64,000 bases of DNA from Alphaproteobacteria bacterium (GCA_018821435.1 JAHJME010000009.1:186001-250000), one strand, 5' to 3'. Positions 46,434 through 54,615 are shown, counted from the first letter of the stretch. Notes: generated from the sequence alone by a model not told the origin. A program made the numbers and translations.

Positions 46434-47528
46434 ATGACCCGCATGCTGGCGGCGGCCCTCGCCGTCTCGGCGCTCACCGCGCTCACCGCCGTCCCAACCC
46501 TGGCCGCCGCCCAGGCCAGCCCCTCGGCTATCGCCAAGGGCTACAAGGCGCCGCGCAACCACTGGGGTCAGCCCGACCTTGCCGGCAACTGGACCAACGC
46601 CACCATCACCCCGTTCGAACGCGACGCGAAGCTGGGCGACCGGCTGGTGCTGTCCGAGGACGAGGCCCGCGCCCTCGAAGGCGTCAACGCCAAGCTGAAC
46701 GAGGACGGCGCCCAGCCCACCGACCCCAATCTCAAGGTCACCGACCTGCCGTACGAATGCGGCCGCGGGTTCAAGGGCGTCGACTGCGGCTACAATAATT
46801 TCTGGGTCGATCCCGGCACCAAGATCATCCGGATGAACGGGGAGCCGCGCTCGTCCGTGATCGTCGAGCCGAAGAACGGCCGCATGCCGGCGATGACCAA
46901 GGACGCGATGGCTCGTCTACAGGCCCGCATGGGCACCGCCCGCGTCGGCAACTTCGACGGTCCCGAGCGCAGGCCGCTGGGCGAGCGGTGCATCATGTCG
47001 TTCGGCTCGTCGGCCGGCCCGCCGATGCTGCCGTCGCTATACAACAACAACTATTCGATCATCCAGAGCGGCGACGAGGTGATGATCCAGATCGAGATGG
47101 TCCACGACAGCCGGATCATCCGCCTGAACGCCCAGCACGACCCCTCGGGCCTGCGCAAATGGATGGGCGATTCCATCGGCCGGTGGGAGGGTGACACCCT
47201 GGTGGTCGAGACCGTCAACATGCGCGCCGAACAGGGCCTTCGCGGCGCGGGCGGCGAGACGCTGAAGGTGACGGAGCGCTTCACGCGCATCTCGCCCAGC
47301 CAGATCCTCTACCAGTTCGAGCTGAACGACCCGGCGACCTACACCGCCCCGGTCAAGGGCGAGGTGGCGCTGAACGCCACCAAGGGTCCGATCTACGAAT
47401 ACGCCTGCCACGAGGGGAACTACGCCCTACCCGGCATCCTGGCCGGGGCCCGCGAGGAAGAGCGCAAGGGCCGCGAGATGGAGGGCAATCGGGGCGAGGT
47501 GAAAGAAGAAGGCGCGGCCGGGGAGTAG
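46434..47528 (+). CDS. Exported protein of unknown function (paralogue of 57777-58793)
   Basis: 364 residues with signal peptide (about 1-27, TLAAAQA). Strong GGAGG 10 nt before ATG 46434. Shares with the protein at 57777-58793 the blocks KAPRN-x-x-GQPD, '[12 protein letters not shown]', 'AGPPM', 'LYNNNY', 'RIIRL', 'WMGDS-G-WEGDTLVVET' and 'YEYACHEGNYALPGILAGAR'. No catalytic motif recognised. It has extra Cys in a 'YECGRGFKGVDCGYNNFW' segment absent from the paralogue and a Glu/Gly-rich C-terminal tail. Relatives are annotated hypothetical. Confidence 0.8.
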   Translation: MTRMLAAALAVSALTALTAVPTLAAAQASPSAIAKGYKAPRNHWGQPDLAGNWTNATITPFERDAKLGDRLVLSEDEARALEGVNAKLNEDGAQPTDPNLKVTDLPYECGRGFKGVDCGYNNFWVDPGTKIIRMNGEPRSSVIVEPKNGRMPAMTKDAMARLQARMGTARVGNFDGPERRPLGERCIMSFGSSAGPPMLPSLYNNNYSIIQSGDEVMIQIEMVHDSRIIRLNAQHDPSGLRKWMGDSIGRWEGDTLVVETVNMRAEQGLRGAGGETLKVTERFTRISPSQILYQFELNDPATYTAPVKGEVALNATKGPIYEYACHEGNYALPGILAGAREEERKGREMEGNRGEVKEEGAAGE

Positions 47529-47553
47529 TCCCCGACCCGCCTCCCGTCGTCGG

Positions 47554-48438
47554 TCAGGCCGAGCCCAGCGGGCGGCCTTCCAGTTCGTCCTTCACCGTCC
47601 GCGCGCCGGCTTCGGCGATGGCGGAGGCCTTCTCGCGCAGGCTCGAGCCTTCGCCGGCCGGGCCGGTCTGGCGGTGCAGTTCGTCCTTCACCTGGCCATA
47701 GGCGCGCTCGGCCACGCTCTTCACTTCGTCGAGGGAAGCCTTGGCGCGGTCGGCGACCTTGCTACGCGCCGGGCCGATGTAGCGCCGCTCGACCGGCGTC
47801 GACGGCAGCGAGGCGCCGATGGCCGCGCCGACCGCCAGACCGATGGCGCCGATCACCAGGGGTTCGCTGTCCAGGGTGTCGTCGAAGCGCCGGCGCGCCG
47901 CGCGGCTGTATTCGCCGGCCTTCTCCTGCGCCAGATGGGCGTACTCGCCCGCCTTCTCCTGGGCGAGGTGGGCGTATTCGCCGGCCTTGCCGCGCACGTC
48001 GGATACGCCGTCGGCCACTTCGTGCTGGACGTCCGCCAGCTTCGCCTTGGCCTTGTCGGCGGTGGCCGACAGCTTGGCCTTGGCGGCGTCGGCCTTCGCC
48101 TTCACCTTGGCGCGTAGCGTCTCGTCCTCGTCATAGCCCTCGTAGGTCGGGTAGTAGCCCAAACCCTGATAGGCGCTGGCGCCCGTCGACGGCCGCCGCG
48201 TCTGGCTGATCGCCAGCCAGGCCACGCCCAGGCCGATCAGCGCGATGGGGATCGGGTTTTCCCGCAGCTGCTCCACCGCCGTCGTCAGCACCTTGTTGCT
48301 CGCGCCACTCATCATCTTCGTCGCCTCGTCCAACATTTCCTTGGGTTGCATCTTGTCCTTCAGGGCCTCGACCGTCTGATCGATGCGCCCGCGCGCGTCT
48401 TCGACTTCGCGCTCCAGCTCCGCGGAGGTCTTGGTCAT
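47554..48438 (-). CDS. DUF3618 protein with LEA-like 11-residue repeats
   Basis: 294 residues. N-terminal DUF3618 motif about 1-50 ('TSAELEREVEDARGRIDQT', 'LKDKMQPKEMLDEA'), a membrane helix about 61-78 (PIPIALIGLGVAWLAI), an Ala/Lys-rich amphipathic segment about 105-150, then tandem 11-residue units AGEYAHLAQEK at 152-162 and 163-173 plus a third start. A second hydrophobic glycine-zipper helix follows (VIGAIGLAVGAAIGASL) and a C-terminal amphipathic tail. Its start overlaps the stop of the upstream holin-like gene (ATGA). Probably an envelope stress-protection protein; role unproven. Confidence 0.85.
   Translation of the reverse strand: MTKTSAELEREVEDARGRIDQTVEALKDKMQPKEMLDEATKMMSGASNKVLTTAVEQLRENPIPIALIGLGVAWLAISQTRRPSTGASAYQGLGYYPTYEGYDEDETLRAKVKAKADAAKAKLSATADKAKAKLADVQHEVADGVSDVRGKAGEYAHLAQEKAGEYAHLAQEKAGEYSRAARRRFDDTLDSEPLVIGAIGLAVGAAIGASLPSTPVERRYIGPARSKVADRAKASLDEVKSVAERAYGQVKDELHRQTGPAGEGSSLREKASAIAEAGARTVKDELEGRPLGSA
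47908..47985 (-). repeat. In-frame 33-bp tandem repeat in the DUF3618 gene
   Basis: Two full 33-bp units (47953-47985 and 47920-47952) and the beginning of a third encode AGEYAHLAQEK repeats. Units differ at synonymous positions, so the protein repeat is conserved by selection or is not recent. Confidence 0.8.
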
Positions 48439-48836
48439 TTCGAGCTTCCCTTCATGAGTTCGGCATCCTTCTTGAGCTGGCGGGTCGTGCGGCCGGGCGT
48501 CAGGCTGCCCAGCGTGATGGCTTTCATCCCGGTCCGAACCAGCAGGGCGCCGAGCGCAGCCACGCCCAATCCGACGATCAGCGCCGCCCAGATCGGGTCC
48601 ATCAGTTTCGACAGCGCCAGCACCAGCGCCTGGAGCAGCACCAGCAGCGCGGCCACAAGCAGCAGCCCGCCGGCGGCGATGTCGCCGATGGCCTTGCCCG
48701 CCGAATTCAGTTTCTCGGAGACCTCGGCGCGGACCAGCTCGGACTCCTTGCGGACCAGCGCCGCAAGGTCGCCGCCGAGCTGGGCGATCAGATCCGTCAG
48801 GCCCCGCGCGTCTCGCGGTGGAGAGGCGCCCTCCAT
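48435..48836 (-). CDS. Phage-holin-superfamily (DUF1469-like) membrane protein
   Basis: 133 residues. Amphipathic N-terminus 'GGDLAALVRKESELVRAEVS', two transmembrane helices (about 48-75 IAAGGLLLVAALLVLLQALV and 80-100 IWAALIVGLGVAALGALL) and a Lys-rich C-terminus. This matches the Phage_holin_3_6/YqjE-like family, which are chromosomal membrane proteins and not lysis proteins. YqjE-like and DUF3618 genes commonly cluster as here. Overlaps the DUF3618 gene by 4 nt and follows the next gene by 3 nt. Confidence 0.85.
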   Translation of the reverse strand: MEGASPPRDARGLTDLIAQLGGDLAALVRKESELVRAEVSEKLNSAGKAIGDIAAGGLLLVAALLVLLQALVLALSKLMDPIWAALIVGLGVAALGALLVRTGMKAITLGSLTPGRTTRQLKKDAELMKGSSK

Positions 48837-48839
48837 GGC

Positions 48840-49457
48840 CTACCGGTCCCCGATGGGCGGCGAGACGGTGGGGTCGGACGAGACTGTGCCGTCGGACTGG
48901 AGATCGCCCAGGTCCTCGGCGATCGCCGCGTCGAGCGTGCCGGTCCTGAGAACAGGCGCGGCCTCGTAGCTCTCGGTGAAGCTCAGGTCTTCGTCGCCCA
49001 GGTCAGGGGCGGGGGCGGCGGGGGCCTCGGACGCGCGGGCAAAGCGGCCCAGGGCCAAGCCCACCAGCACCGCGCCGCCGATGAAGGCCGCAGGGTTGCG
49101 GCGGCCGAAGTCGCGGACGCTGTTCAACAGGTCGCCCGGTTCTTTGTCCGCGAGGTTCCGCGACAGGCTCTCCAGGCCATCGGCGGCCTGGCGCACGAGG
49201 TGCGAGGCCGGGCTCTGGTCGGATTGCGAAAGCTCGTCGCCGGCGCGCCGCACGGCGTTGGCGAAGTCGCCCAGCGTCCGGGCGCCGACCTGGGCGCCCT
49301 TCTGCGCTTCGGCGCGAACCCGGTCCTGGGCGGCGCTGGCGAAGCTCTGGGCTTCGGCCTTCAGGGCATGGCCGGCCTGGCCGACGATCTCCTTGGCCTT
49401 TTCCGTTCGGCGGGTCAGGCCGTCTTGGCCCGGGGTTCCAGTTTCGACGTCAGTCAT
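48840..49457 (-). CDS. Membrane-anchored LEA-like/YqjD-like protein
   Basis: 205 residues. N-terminal Ala/Lys/Glu-rich amphipathic helices ('EKAKEIVGQAGHALKAEAQ', 'AAQDRVRAEAQKGAQVGA') with LEA/YqjD-like composition, followed by 'DFGRRNPAAFIGGAVLVGLA' (a glycine-rich membrane helix about 135-152) and an acidic C-terminal tail. ATG at 49457 has GGAGAG eight nt upstream; an upstream ATG exists but would place this site inside the gene. First gene of the three-gene cluster. Function unknown, probably ribosome- or membrane-associated stress protection as for YqjD. Confidence 0.75.
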   Translation of the reverse strand: MTDVETGTPGQDGLTRRTEKAKEIVGQAGHALKAEAQSFASAAQDRVRAEAQKGAQVGARTLGDFANAVRRAGDELSQSDQSPASHLVRQAADGLESLSRNLADKEPGDLLNSVRDFGRRNPAAFIGGAVLVGLALGRFARASEAPAAPAPDLGDEDLSFTESYEAAPVLRTGTLDAAIAEDLGDLQSDGTVSSDPTVSPPIGDR

Positions 49458-49590
49458 CGCGCTCTCCGCATCGGGGCGCGGCGCGGCCATCCCGGCCACC
49501 CGCTCGATCGGTGAAACGCGGAAGGCGCCGTTCGGTCGCGTCCTAACGGCTTAAAAGGTCATTTTTTCAACGGGGAGTCGGGCGCCCGAC

Positions 49591-49854
49591 TTAACGGCGG
49601 CTGCGACGCCACATCAGCGCGACGCCGATGGCCACGCCCACCGCCAGGCCGGCGGCGCCCATGGCCAGGGCTTCGCGATCCAGGGCGGCGGCCAGTCGCA
49701 GGCGGGTCCGGCGGGTCAGGCTGCGCAGGCGGTCCAGGCCGCCGTCGTCATAGCCCTCGTAGCTCTCATAGGGACCGACCAGCCGCTCGGCCTTCACGGT
49801 CTTCGCGCGGGCCTCGTTGGCCAGCTTGCGCGTCGTATCGTCGAACACACCCAT
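49591..49854 (-). CDS. Small membrane protein homologous to the DUF3618 protein C-terminus
   Basis: 87 residues. 'GPYESYEGYDDGG' and the terminal glycine-zipper helix 'AMGAAGLAVGVAIGVAL' match 'YYPTYEGYDEDE' and 'VIGAIGLAVGAAIGASL' in the protein at 47554-48438, in the same order. Ends WRRSRR, a positively charged membrane-proximal tail. ATG 49854 preceded by AGGGTG-like sequence. Separate from the three-gene cluster by a 133-nt gap but on the same strand. Confidence 0.7.
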   Translation of the reverse strand: MGVFDDTTRKLANEARAKTVKAERLVGPYESYEGYDDGGLDRLRSLTRRTRLRLAAALDREALAMGAAGLAVGVAIGVALMWRRSRR

Positions 49855-49956
49855 CCGTCGCACCCTAATCTCTGCCGCGGCGTCTCTCGGAGCGCCCCGT
49901 GGGGTCCTTGTCACCCGGCCTTCGTGTCAAACCGAAGGTAGGCCCAGGATTTCCAC

Positions 49957-49973
49957 ATTATACAGCATGTATG
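49957..49973. promoter_or_regulatory. AT-rich dyad overlapping the M28 peptidase start
   Basis: ATTATACAGCATGTATG: the 13-bp dyad ATACA-GCA-TGTAT (49960-49972) runs into the ATG at 49971. The minus strand reads TATAAT, a possible -10 box toward 49854. No Shine-Dalgarno is visible before the ATG, so a leaderless transcript or repressor site is possible. Confidence 0.3.
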
Positions 49974-51626
49974 ACGCGACCCTTTACCAGCCTAGCCCTG
50001 GCCCTCTCATTCTTCGCCCTGCCGGCGACCGCCCAGGAGATTTCCGCCCAGCGGCTGTCGGACATCACCCGCGAACTGGCCTCGGAGGCCTATGCCGGCC
50101 GCGCGCCCGGCGGGCCGGGCGAGCCCAAGACGATCGCCTTCATCGTCGACCAGTTCAAGGCGCTGGGCCTGACCCCCGCCGGCGATAACGGCGGCTGGAC
50201 CGCCGAGGTCCCCCTGTGGCGCTACCAGACCCAGCCCGGCGGGACCTACACCCTGGCGGCGGGCGGGAAGACCAAGTCCCTGCACGAACAGACGGACCTG
50301 CGGGTCGAAACCCAGCGACCGATCGAACGCGTGGTGATCCGCGCCGCGCCGATGGTGTTCGTCGGCTATGGCGTCACCGCCCCCGAGCGCGGCTGGGATG
50401 ACTTCAAGGGCGTGGACCTGAAGGGCAAGATCGCCATCGTCCTGATCAACGACCCCGACTTCGAGGCCGGTCCGGCCGATGCCGTCGCCGGCAAGTTCGG
50501 CGGGAAGGCGGCCACCTTCTACGCGCGCTGGGTCTACAAATACGAAGAGGCCGTGCGACGCGGGGCGCTGGGCGTGCTGATCGTCCATGAGACGGCGGGC
50601 GCGGCCTATGGCTGGAACACGGTCGTGGCGCCCAACGGCGAGAGCTACGACGTGGTCCGCCCGAACCCGGCCAAGGACAAGCTGCTGCTCCAGGGCTGGA
50701 TCCAGCGGCCGCTGGCGGTGGACCTGTTCAAGGACGCTGGCCTGGATTTCGAGGCCGAGAAGGCCAAGGCCAAGACCGCCGCCTTCCGGCCCGTCCAGTT
50801 GAAGGGCGCGACCTTCTCCGCCGACTACAGGAACAGCTTCACCAGCCTGAAGAGCCAGAACGTCCTGGCCGCGATCCCCGGCGCCAAGCGGCCTGACGAG
50901 ACCATCCTCTACGCCGCCCACTGGGATGCGTACGGCGTCGACCCGGCCGACCCCACCGGCAAGACGATCCGCCCCGGCGCGGTGGACGACGCCGTGGGCG
51001 TGGCGGGCGTGATCGAGACGGCGCGCGCGTTCAAGGCCGGGCCGCAGCCCGACCGCACCATCCTGTTCGGCGCCTGGACCGCCGAGGAGCGCGGCCTGCT
51101 GGGCAGCGAGTATTACGCCCAGCGCCACGAGGCGGCCCTGTCGAAGATGGTCGCCAACTACACCTTCGACGTCCTGCAGACCGCCGGCCCCGCCCGCGAC
51201 GTGGTGCTGGTGGGCTCGGGCCAGAACGAGCTGGAAGCGCACCTCGCCCAGGTCGCGGCCAAGCATGACCGCACCATCACCCCGGACCCGAAGCCGGAAC
51301 GCGCCCTCTTCTACCGCGCCGACCACTTCTCCCTGGCCAAGCGCGGCGTGCCGACGGTCCTGTTCATGGGCATGAGCGGCGGCGCCGACCTGATCGCCGG
51401 CGGCCGGACCGCCGGGGAAAAGTGGGTCGAGGACTATACCGCCCGCTGCTACCACCAGACCTGCGATGTCTGGGCGGCCGACCAGAACTATCAGGGCGCC
51501 GCCAACGACGTGACCCTGGCCTTCGAGGCCGGGCGGGAGCTGGCCAATTCCACCCGCTGGCCCGACTGGAACCCCACCTCGGAGTTCAAGCCGGTTCGGG
51601 CGGAGACGGCGGCGGCGCGGAAGTAG
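49971..51626 (+). CDS. Exported M28-family metallopeptidase
   Basis: 551 residues with a signal peptide (about 1-21, ALPATAQE). A PA-domain-like insert lies between the N-terminal strand and the catalytic core. Zinc-ligand motifs: 'YAAHWDAYGVD' (His, Asp), 'PGAVDDAVGVAGVIETARAF' (bridging Asp), 'GAWTAEERGLLGSEYYA' (catalytic Glu-Glu), and the final 'CYHQTCD' His. Probably a periplasmic aminopeptidase scavenging peptides. Full length. Confidence 0.92.
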   Translation: MTRPFTSLALALSFFALPATAQEISAQRLSDITRELASEAYAGRAPGGPGEPKTIAFIVDQFKALGLTPAGDNGGWTAEVPLWRYQTQPGGTYTLAAGGKTKSLHEQTDLRVETQRPIERVVIRAAPMVFVGYGVTAPERGWDDFKGVDLKGKIAIVLINDPDFEAGPADAVAGKFGGKAATFYARWVYKYEEAVRRGALGVLIVHETAGAAYGWNTVVAPNGESYDVVRPNPAKDKLLLQGWIQRPLAVDLFKDAGLDFEAEKAKAKTAAFRPVQLKGATFSADYRNSFTSLKSQNVLAAIPGAKRPDETILYAAHWDAYGVDPADPTGKTIRPGAVDDAVGVAGVIETARAFKAGPQPDRTILFGAWTAEERGLLGSEYYAQRHEAALSKMVANYTFDVLQTAGPARDVVLVGSGQNELEAHLAQVAAKHDRTITPDPKPERALFYRADHFSLAKRGVPTVLFMGMSGGADLIAGGRTAGEKWVEDYTARCYHQTCDVWAADQNYQGAANDVTLAFEAGRELANSTRWPDWNPTSEFKPVRAETAAARK

Positions 51627-51703
51627 AAACCGCGCCTGACACCGCCGTTCAGGCACGGTTCAGGCGGTGGGGCGTTATCTGAGCCTCAATTCAGGAGGCA
51701 GTC

Positions 51704-52108
51704 ATGCGTAAAGCCCTCACCACCACGCTCGCCGCGGTCACTGCGATAGGCGCCGTTCTGGCGACCGCCGCGCCGGCCGAGGCCCAACGTTACCGTCACT
51801 ACGATCGCGGCCACCACCGCGGTGGCGGGGACGCGACCGCGGCCGCCATCATCGGCGGCGTCGCCGGTCTCGCCCTCGGCGCGGCCATCGCCGGCAACAA
51901 CGACGGCCGCCGCGATCGCGTCTACTCGAGCGGCGGCTATGCCTACGACCCGCGCTACGACACCTATCAAGGTGGCTACTACCGCGACGGGCCGGCCTAC
52001 GGGTATGGCGAGCGCCGCTACGCCTATCGCACCTGCGTCAGCCGCGACCGGGTCTACGACCCCTACATCGGCCGCCGGGTGACGATCCAGCGCGAGTACG
52101 CCTGCTAG
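51704..52108 (+). CDS. Small exported glycine-zipper protein
   Basis: 134 residues. Signal peptide about 1-28 (AAPAEAQ). A Gly-rich hydrophobic segment 'AAIIGGVAGLALGAAIAGN' about 45-63 forms a glycine zipper, followed by a Tyr/Arg/Gly-rich stretch and a terminal 'RTCVSRDRVYDPYIGRRVTI' with one Cys and another at the last residue. This pattern recurs in caulobacterial and sphingomonad outer-envelope proteins of unknown role. AGGAGG sits at good distance before the ATG. Ends overlapping the convergent gene by 4 nt. Confidence 0.82.
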   Translation: MRKALTTTLAAVTAIGAVLATAAPAEAQRYRHYDRGHHRGGGDATAAAIIGGVAGLALGAAIAGNNDGRRDRVYSSGGYAYDPRYDTYQGGYYRDGPAYGYGERRYAYRTCVSRDRVYDPYIGRRVTIQREYAC

Positions 52109-52473
52109 CCGACGATCACCCGCTCCTGTCCCCACCACAGCGGTGAGCGGGACAGGTCGATGAACCGCTTCTCGTCTTCGAGCAGCATTGCGGCCGCCGC
52201 CTGGGCCTCCGGGCGGCGGCCGTTTTCGGCCAGGGCCTCCAGGCTCTCGAACCAGAGCTCGGCCACCCCGTCGAACTCGGCCGGCGCGTCGCGGCTTTCC
52301 CGGATGCCCGCGCTGGCCTCGGCCGGCAGGCTGTGCATCTGCACATAGCGCTGGATCTTCAGCGTCTCGGCCACGCTGGCCACCAGCGGGGCGTGGGTTC
52401 CATACCAGTAGTTCTGGAACGCCTCCCGGCCGAGCGACGGCAGCCGGACGAGACAAAACGTGAGCTTGATCAT
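52105..52473 (-). CDS. EthD-domain protein
   Basis: 122-residue dimeric alpha/beta-barrel (ferredoxin-like) protein. 'KLTFCLVRLPSLGREAFQNYW' and 'GTHAPLVASVAETLKIQRYV' match the EthD family, small proteins that assist degradation of ethers or act as monooxygenase partners. No metal motif. Convergent with the preceding exported-protein gene (4-nt overlap). Specific pathway not suggested by neighbours. Confidence 0.82.
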   Translation of the reverse strand: MIKLTFCLVRLPSLGREAFQNYWYGTHAPLVASVAETLKIQRYVQMHSLPAEASAGIRESRDAPAEFDGVAELWFESLEALAENGRRPEAQAAAAMLLEDEKRFIDLSRSPLWWGQERVIVG

Positions 52474-52585
52474 GGAAATGCGCCTCCGACCTCAACCCTA
52501 GCAGGTGAACGCCGCTCGCCAGAGTGCGACGGTCACGCTAGGTTCGGCGTTCGTCGTTGAAGATGGGTTGGCAGGGGCGCGGACG

Positions 52586-54055
52586 ATGTCCGAAGAGCTC
52601 AGAACCGAGAACGCGCGCCTCGCCGCGCGCGTGGCCGAGCTGGAAGCCCAACTCGAGGCCAAGCCGGCTATCGACCGCGTCAGCCTGTTCCGCATGACCA
52701 ACAACGCCCCCTGGGGCGTGATCGCGCTCAATGGCGAGGGCGGCGTCGACTACGCCAATCCGGCCTTCCAGCGCTGGCTCACCAAACCCGCCCCGGCCAT
52801 CGGCGAGCGCCAGGCCGACGCTCTGGCACCGGCGCTGTTCACGATCCTGGAGGCCTGCCTGCCCGCGGCCTTGGCCGGCCAGGCGCACGAGGCCGAGCTT
52901 CGCCTGCGCGACGCGTCCGGCGAGACCCGCGACGTGCGCCTGCACGTGGTCCCGCGCGGCGGCGGCAAGGTGCCGATCAGCGGCGCCATCGTCAGCCTCT
53001 ACGACATCACCGAGACCCAGGCGCTGGACCGCAGCGTGCGCGAGAACGAGGCCCGGCTGAGCCACATCAACACCGTGGCCCCCACCGCCAACTACATCTT
53101 CGACTTCGAGGCCGGCGTCCCGGCCTGGGTCGCGGGCCGCACCGAGCGGGTCTACGGATATTCGGCTGACGAACTGCTGGCCGGCGGCGGCGATCTGATC
53201 CGATCGCTGATCCACCCGGACGACTTCGCCAAGGTGGGCCAGCGGCTGGCCCAGCTCACCGCGGCCCCGGACGGCGACGTGCGCGAGTTCGAACTGCGGG
53301 TCCGCCACCGCGACGGCGGCTATCGCTGGGTCCTGGACCGCGCCGTGGCCTTCGAGCGCAACGCCCAGGGCCGGGTGGTGAAGACCCTCAGCGCCGCCCT
53401 CGACATCGACGAGCGCAAGCGCGCCGAGGAGCGCCGAACGCTGCTGATCAACGAGTTGAACCACCGGGTGAAGAACACCCTGGCCTCAGTCCAGTCGATC
53501 GCGCGCCAGACCCTGCGCTCGGCCCGCACGCCCGACGAAATGGCCGACGTCTTCACCGGCCGCCTGATCGCCCTGGCCTCCGCGCACGACGTCTTGACCC
53601 GCGAGAACTGGGAGGGCGCGGGCCTGACCAAGATCGTGGAGGTGGCGTTGGCCCCGTTCGACGAGCGGCGGATCGCCCGCAGCGGCCCCGACGTCCGCCT
53701 GGACGCCCGCGCGGCCCTGGCCTTGGGCATGGCGCTTCACGAACTGGCCACCAACGCCTCGAAGTATGGCGCGCTGTCGAACGAGACCGGCGCGGTGCGC
53801 CTGGCATGGCGGGTCCGCGAGGATGACGCGCTTCCGACGCTGGAGCTGGAATGGCGCGAATCCGGCGGTCCTCCCGTCGTCGCGCCCAAGCGGCGGGGAT
53901 TCGGGTCACGCCTGTTGACGCAGGGCGTGCGCAGCGAGCTCAACGGCGCCGCCACCCTGGACTTCGCGCCGGACGGGCTGGTCTGTCGGATCACCGCCTC
54001 GCTGGAACCCACCCCGTTGCTGGAACTGAGCCAGGCCCCGTCGCCGGCCAGCTGA
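52586..54055 (+). CDS. Dual-PAS HWE-family sensor histidine kinase
   Basis: 489 residues, soluble. Short coiled coil at the N-terminus ('ARLAARVAELEAQLEAK'), PAS about 30-165, a second PAS with PAC about 170-285 ('RTERVYGYSADELLAGG'; 'VRHRDGGYRWVLDRAV'), phosphoacceptor His293 in 'NELNHRVKNTLASVQSI', and HWE ATPase ('ALHELATNASKYGALS', 'LEWRESGGPP', 'RGFGSRLLTQGV'). ATG 52586 after AGGGG is preferred; a GTG 81 nt upstream is in frame. A single-domain response regulator is encoded 560 nt downstream. Confidence 0.92.
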   Translation: MSEELRTENARLAARVAELEAQLEAKPAIDRVSLFRMTNNAPWGVIALNGEGGVDYANPAFQRWLTKPAPAIGERQADALAPALFTILEACLPAALAGQAHEAELRLRDASGETRDVRLHVVPRGGGKVPISGAIVSLYDITETQALDRSVRENEARLSHINTVAPTANYIFDFEAGVPAWVAGRTERVYGYSADELLAGGGDLIRSLIHPDDFAKVGQRLAQLTAAPDGDVREFELRVRHRDGGYRWVLDRAVAFERNAQGRVVKTLSAALDIDERKRAEERRTLLINELNHRVKNTLASVQSIARQTLRSARTPDEMADVFTGRLIALASAHDVLTRENWEGAGLTKIVEVALAPFDERRIARSGPDVRLDARAALALGMALHELATNASKYGALSNETGAVRLAWRVREDDALPTLELEWRESGGPPVVAPKRRGFGSRLLTQGVRSELNGAATLDFAPDGLVCRITASLEPTPLLELSQAPSPAS

Positions 54056-54108
54056 GCCATTCGCCCCGAAGCCGCCACACCCCCGCGCGAAACACGGTTG
54101 ACGGGGAT

Positions 54109-54145
54109 GAATCCAGTATTTACTAAACACACAACAACTGGATTC
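54109..54145. promoter_or_regulatory. 9-bp dyad with GANTC in each arm
   Basis: Perfect inverted repeat GAATCCAGT (54109-54117) and ACTGGATTC (54137-54145) around a 19-nt A+T-rich loop, an unusual composition here. Each arm carries a GANTC site, the methylation target of the alphaproteobacterial CcrM methylase. Follows the kinase gene; could be a terminator-like structure or cell-cycle-sensitive site. Confidence 0.35.
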
Positions 54146-54266
54146 CGAGACCTCGCCACCCGGAGGGCCCAGCGGCCGCCCCAGCCGCTTTCCGCCTCAT
54201 CCGTGACCCAACCCTCCCCCTGAGTGCGGAGATCCGGGTGGCGAGCCCCAACCCTGGAGAGCCCCG

Positions 54267-54368
54267 ATGCGCGTTCGTTATGTCATCCGCTGGTCGCGAC
54301 TGACCGAGACGGTGGCCATGGCGGCGTCGGCGGCGGGGCTGTTCGCAGTGGTCGCGCGCCTGGTCTGA
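54267..54368 (+). CDS. Possible 33-residue single-helix membrane peptide
   Basis: ATG at 54267 with GGAGA six nt upstream, then 33 codons and TGA. The peptide has a basic N-terminus (MRVRYVIRWSR) and one hydrophobic helix (AMAASAAGLFAVVARL). Spacing, RBS and topology are those of a small membrane protein, but there is no similarity evidence. Confidence 0.4.
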   Translation: MRVRYVIRWSRLTETVAMAASAAGLFAVVARLV

Positions 54369-54497
54369 CGGCCGGCAAGACGTCGGCGCCGGCGCGGGCG
54401 CGACTTAACTATCGAAATCTTGCAGCGCCGGCGCGACCGACCTCACGGAAGCTTGCGGCGACTCCGCAGGTCGCGGCCGATTGCACGCCCGGCGCTG

Positions 54498-54523
54498 GAA
54501 TTCGACGCGGTTAACGCGAATTC
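54498..54523. promoter_or_regulatory. Palindrome upstream of the response regulator gene
   Basis: GAATTCG (54498-54504) and CGAATTC (54517-54523) with inner CGCG repeats and central GTTAA. About 95 nt before the GTG of the response regulator; a candidate operator. Confidence 0.35.
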
Positions 54524-54615
54524 AGTACGTCTGTCAGTCTTACCTTAAAGCCCGAGCACCAGATTCGCCGTGTAGTTGGGCGCTGCTCCCCAGGCGCCCT
54601 ACGGAGGCTGAAACC

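Larger units (their letters stand above)
54056..54615. other. 560-nt interval between kinase and response regulator genes
   Basis: Contains a possible 33-codon gene (54267-54368), a 9-bp dyad (54109-54145) and a strong palindrome (54498-54523, GAATTCG ... CGAATTC enclosing CGCG-N5-CGCG). Direct repeats GCGCCGGCGCG occur near 54389 and 54425. No other gene is supported. Confidence 0.6.

Noticed and set aside
47908..47985. CRISPR-like repeat
   Set aside because: Units are in-frame, contiguous without spacers and encode a repeated peptide.
54511..54514. CtrA box TTAA-N7-TTAA upstream of the response regulator
   Set aside because: Only one TTAA half-site is present; the second half reads TCAG.
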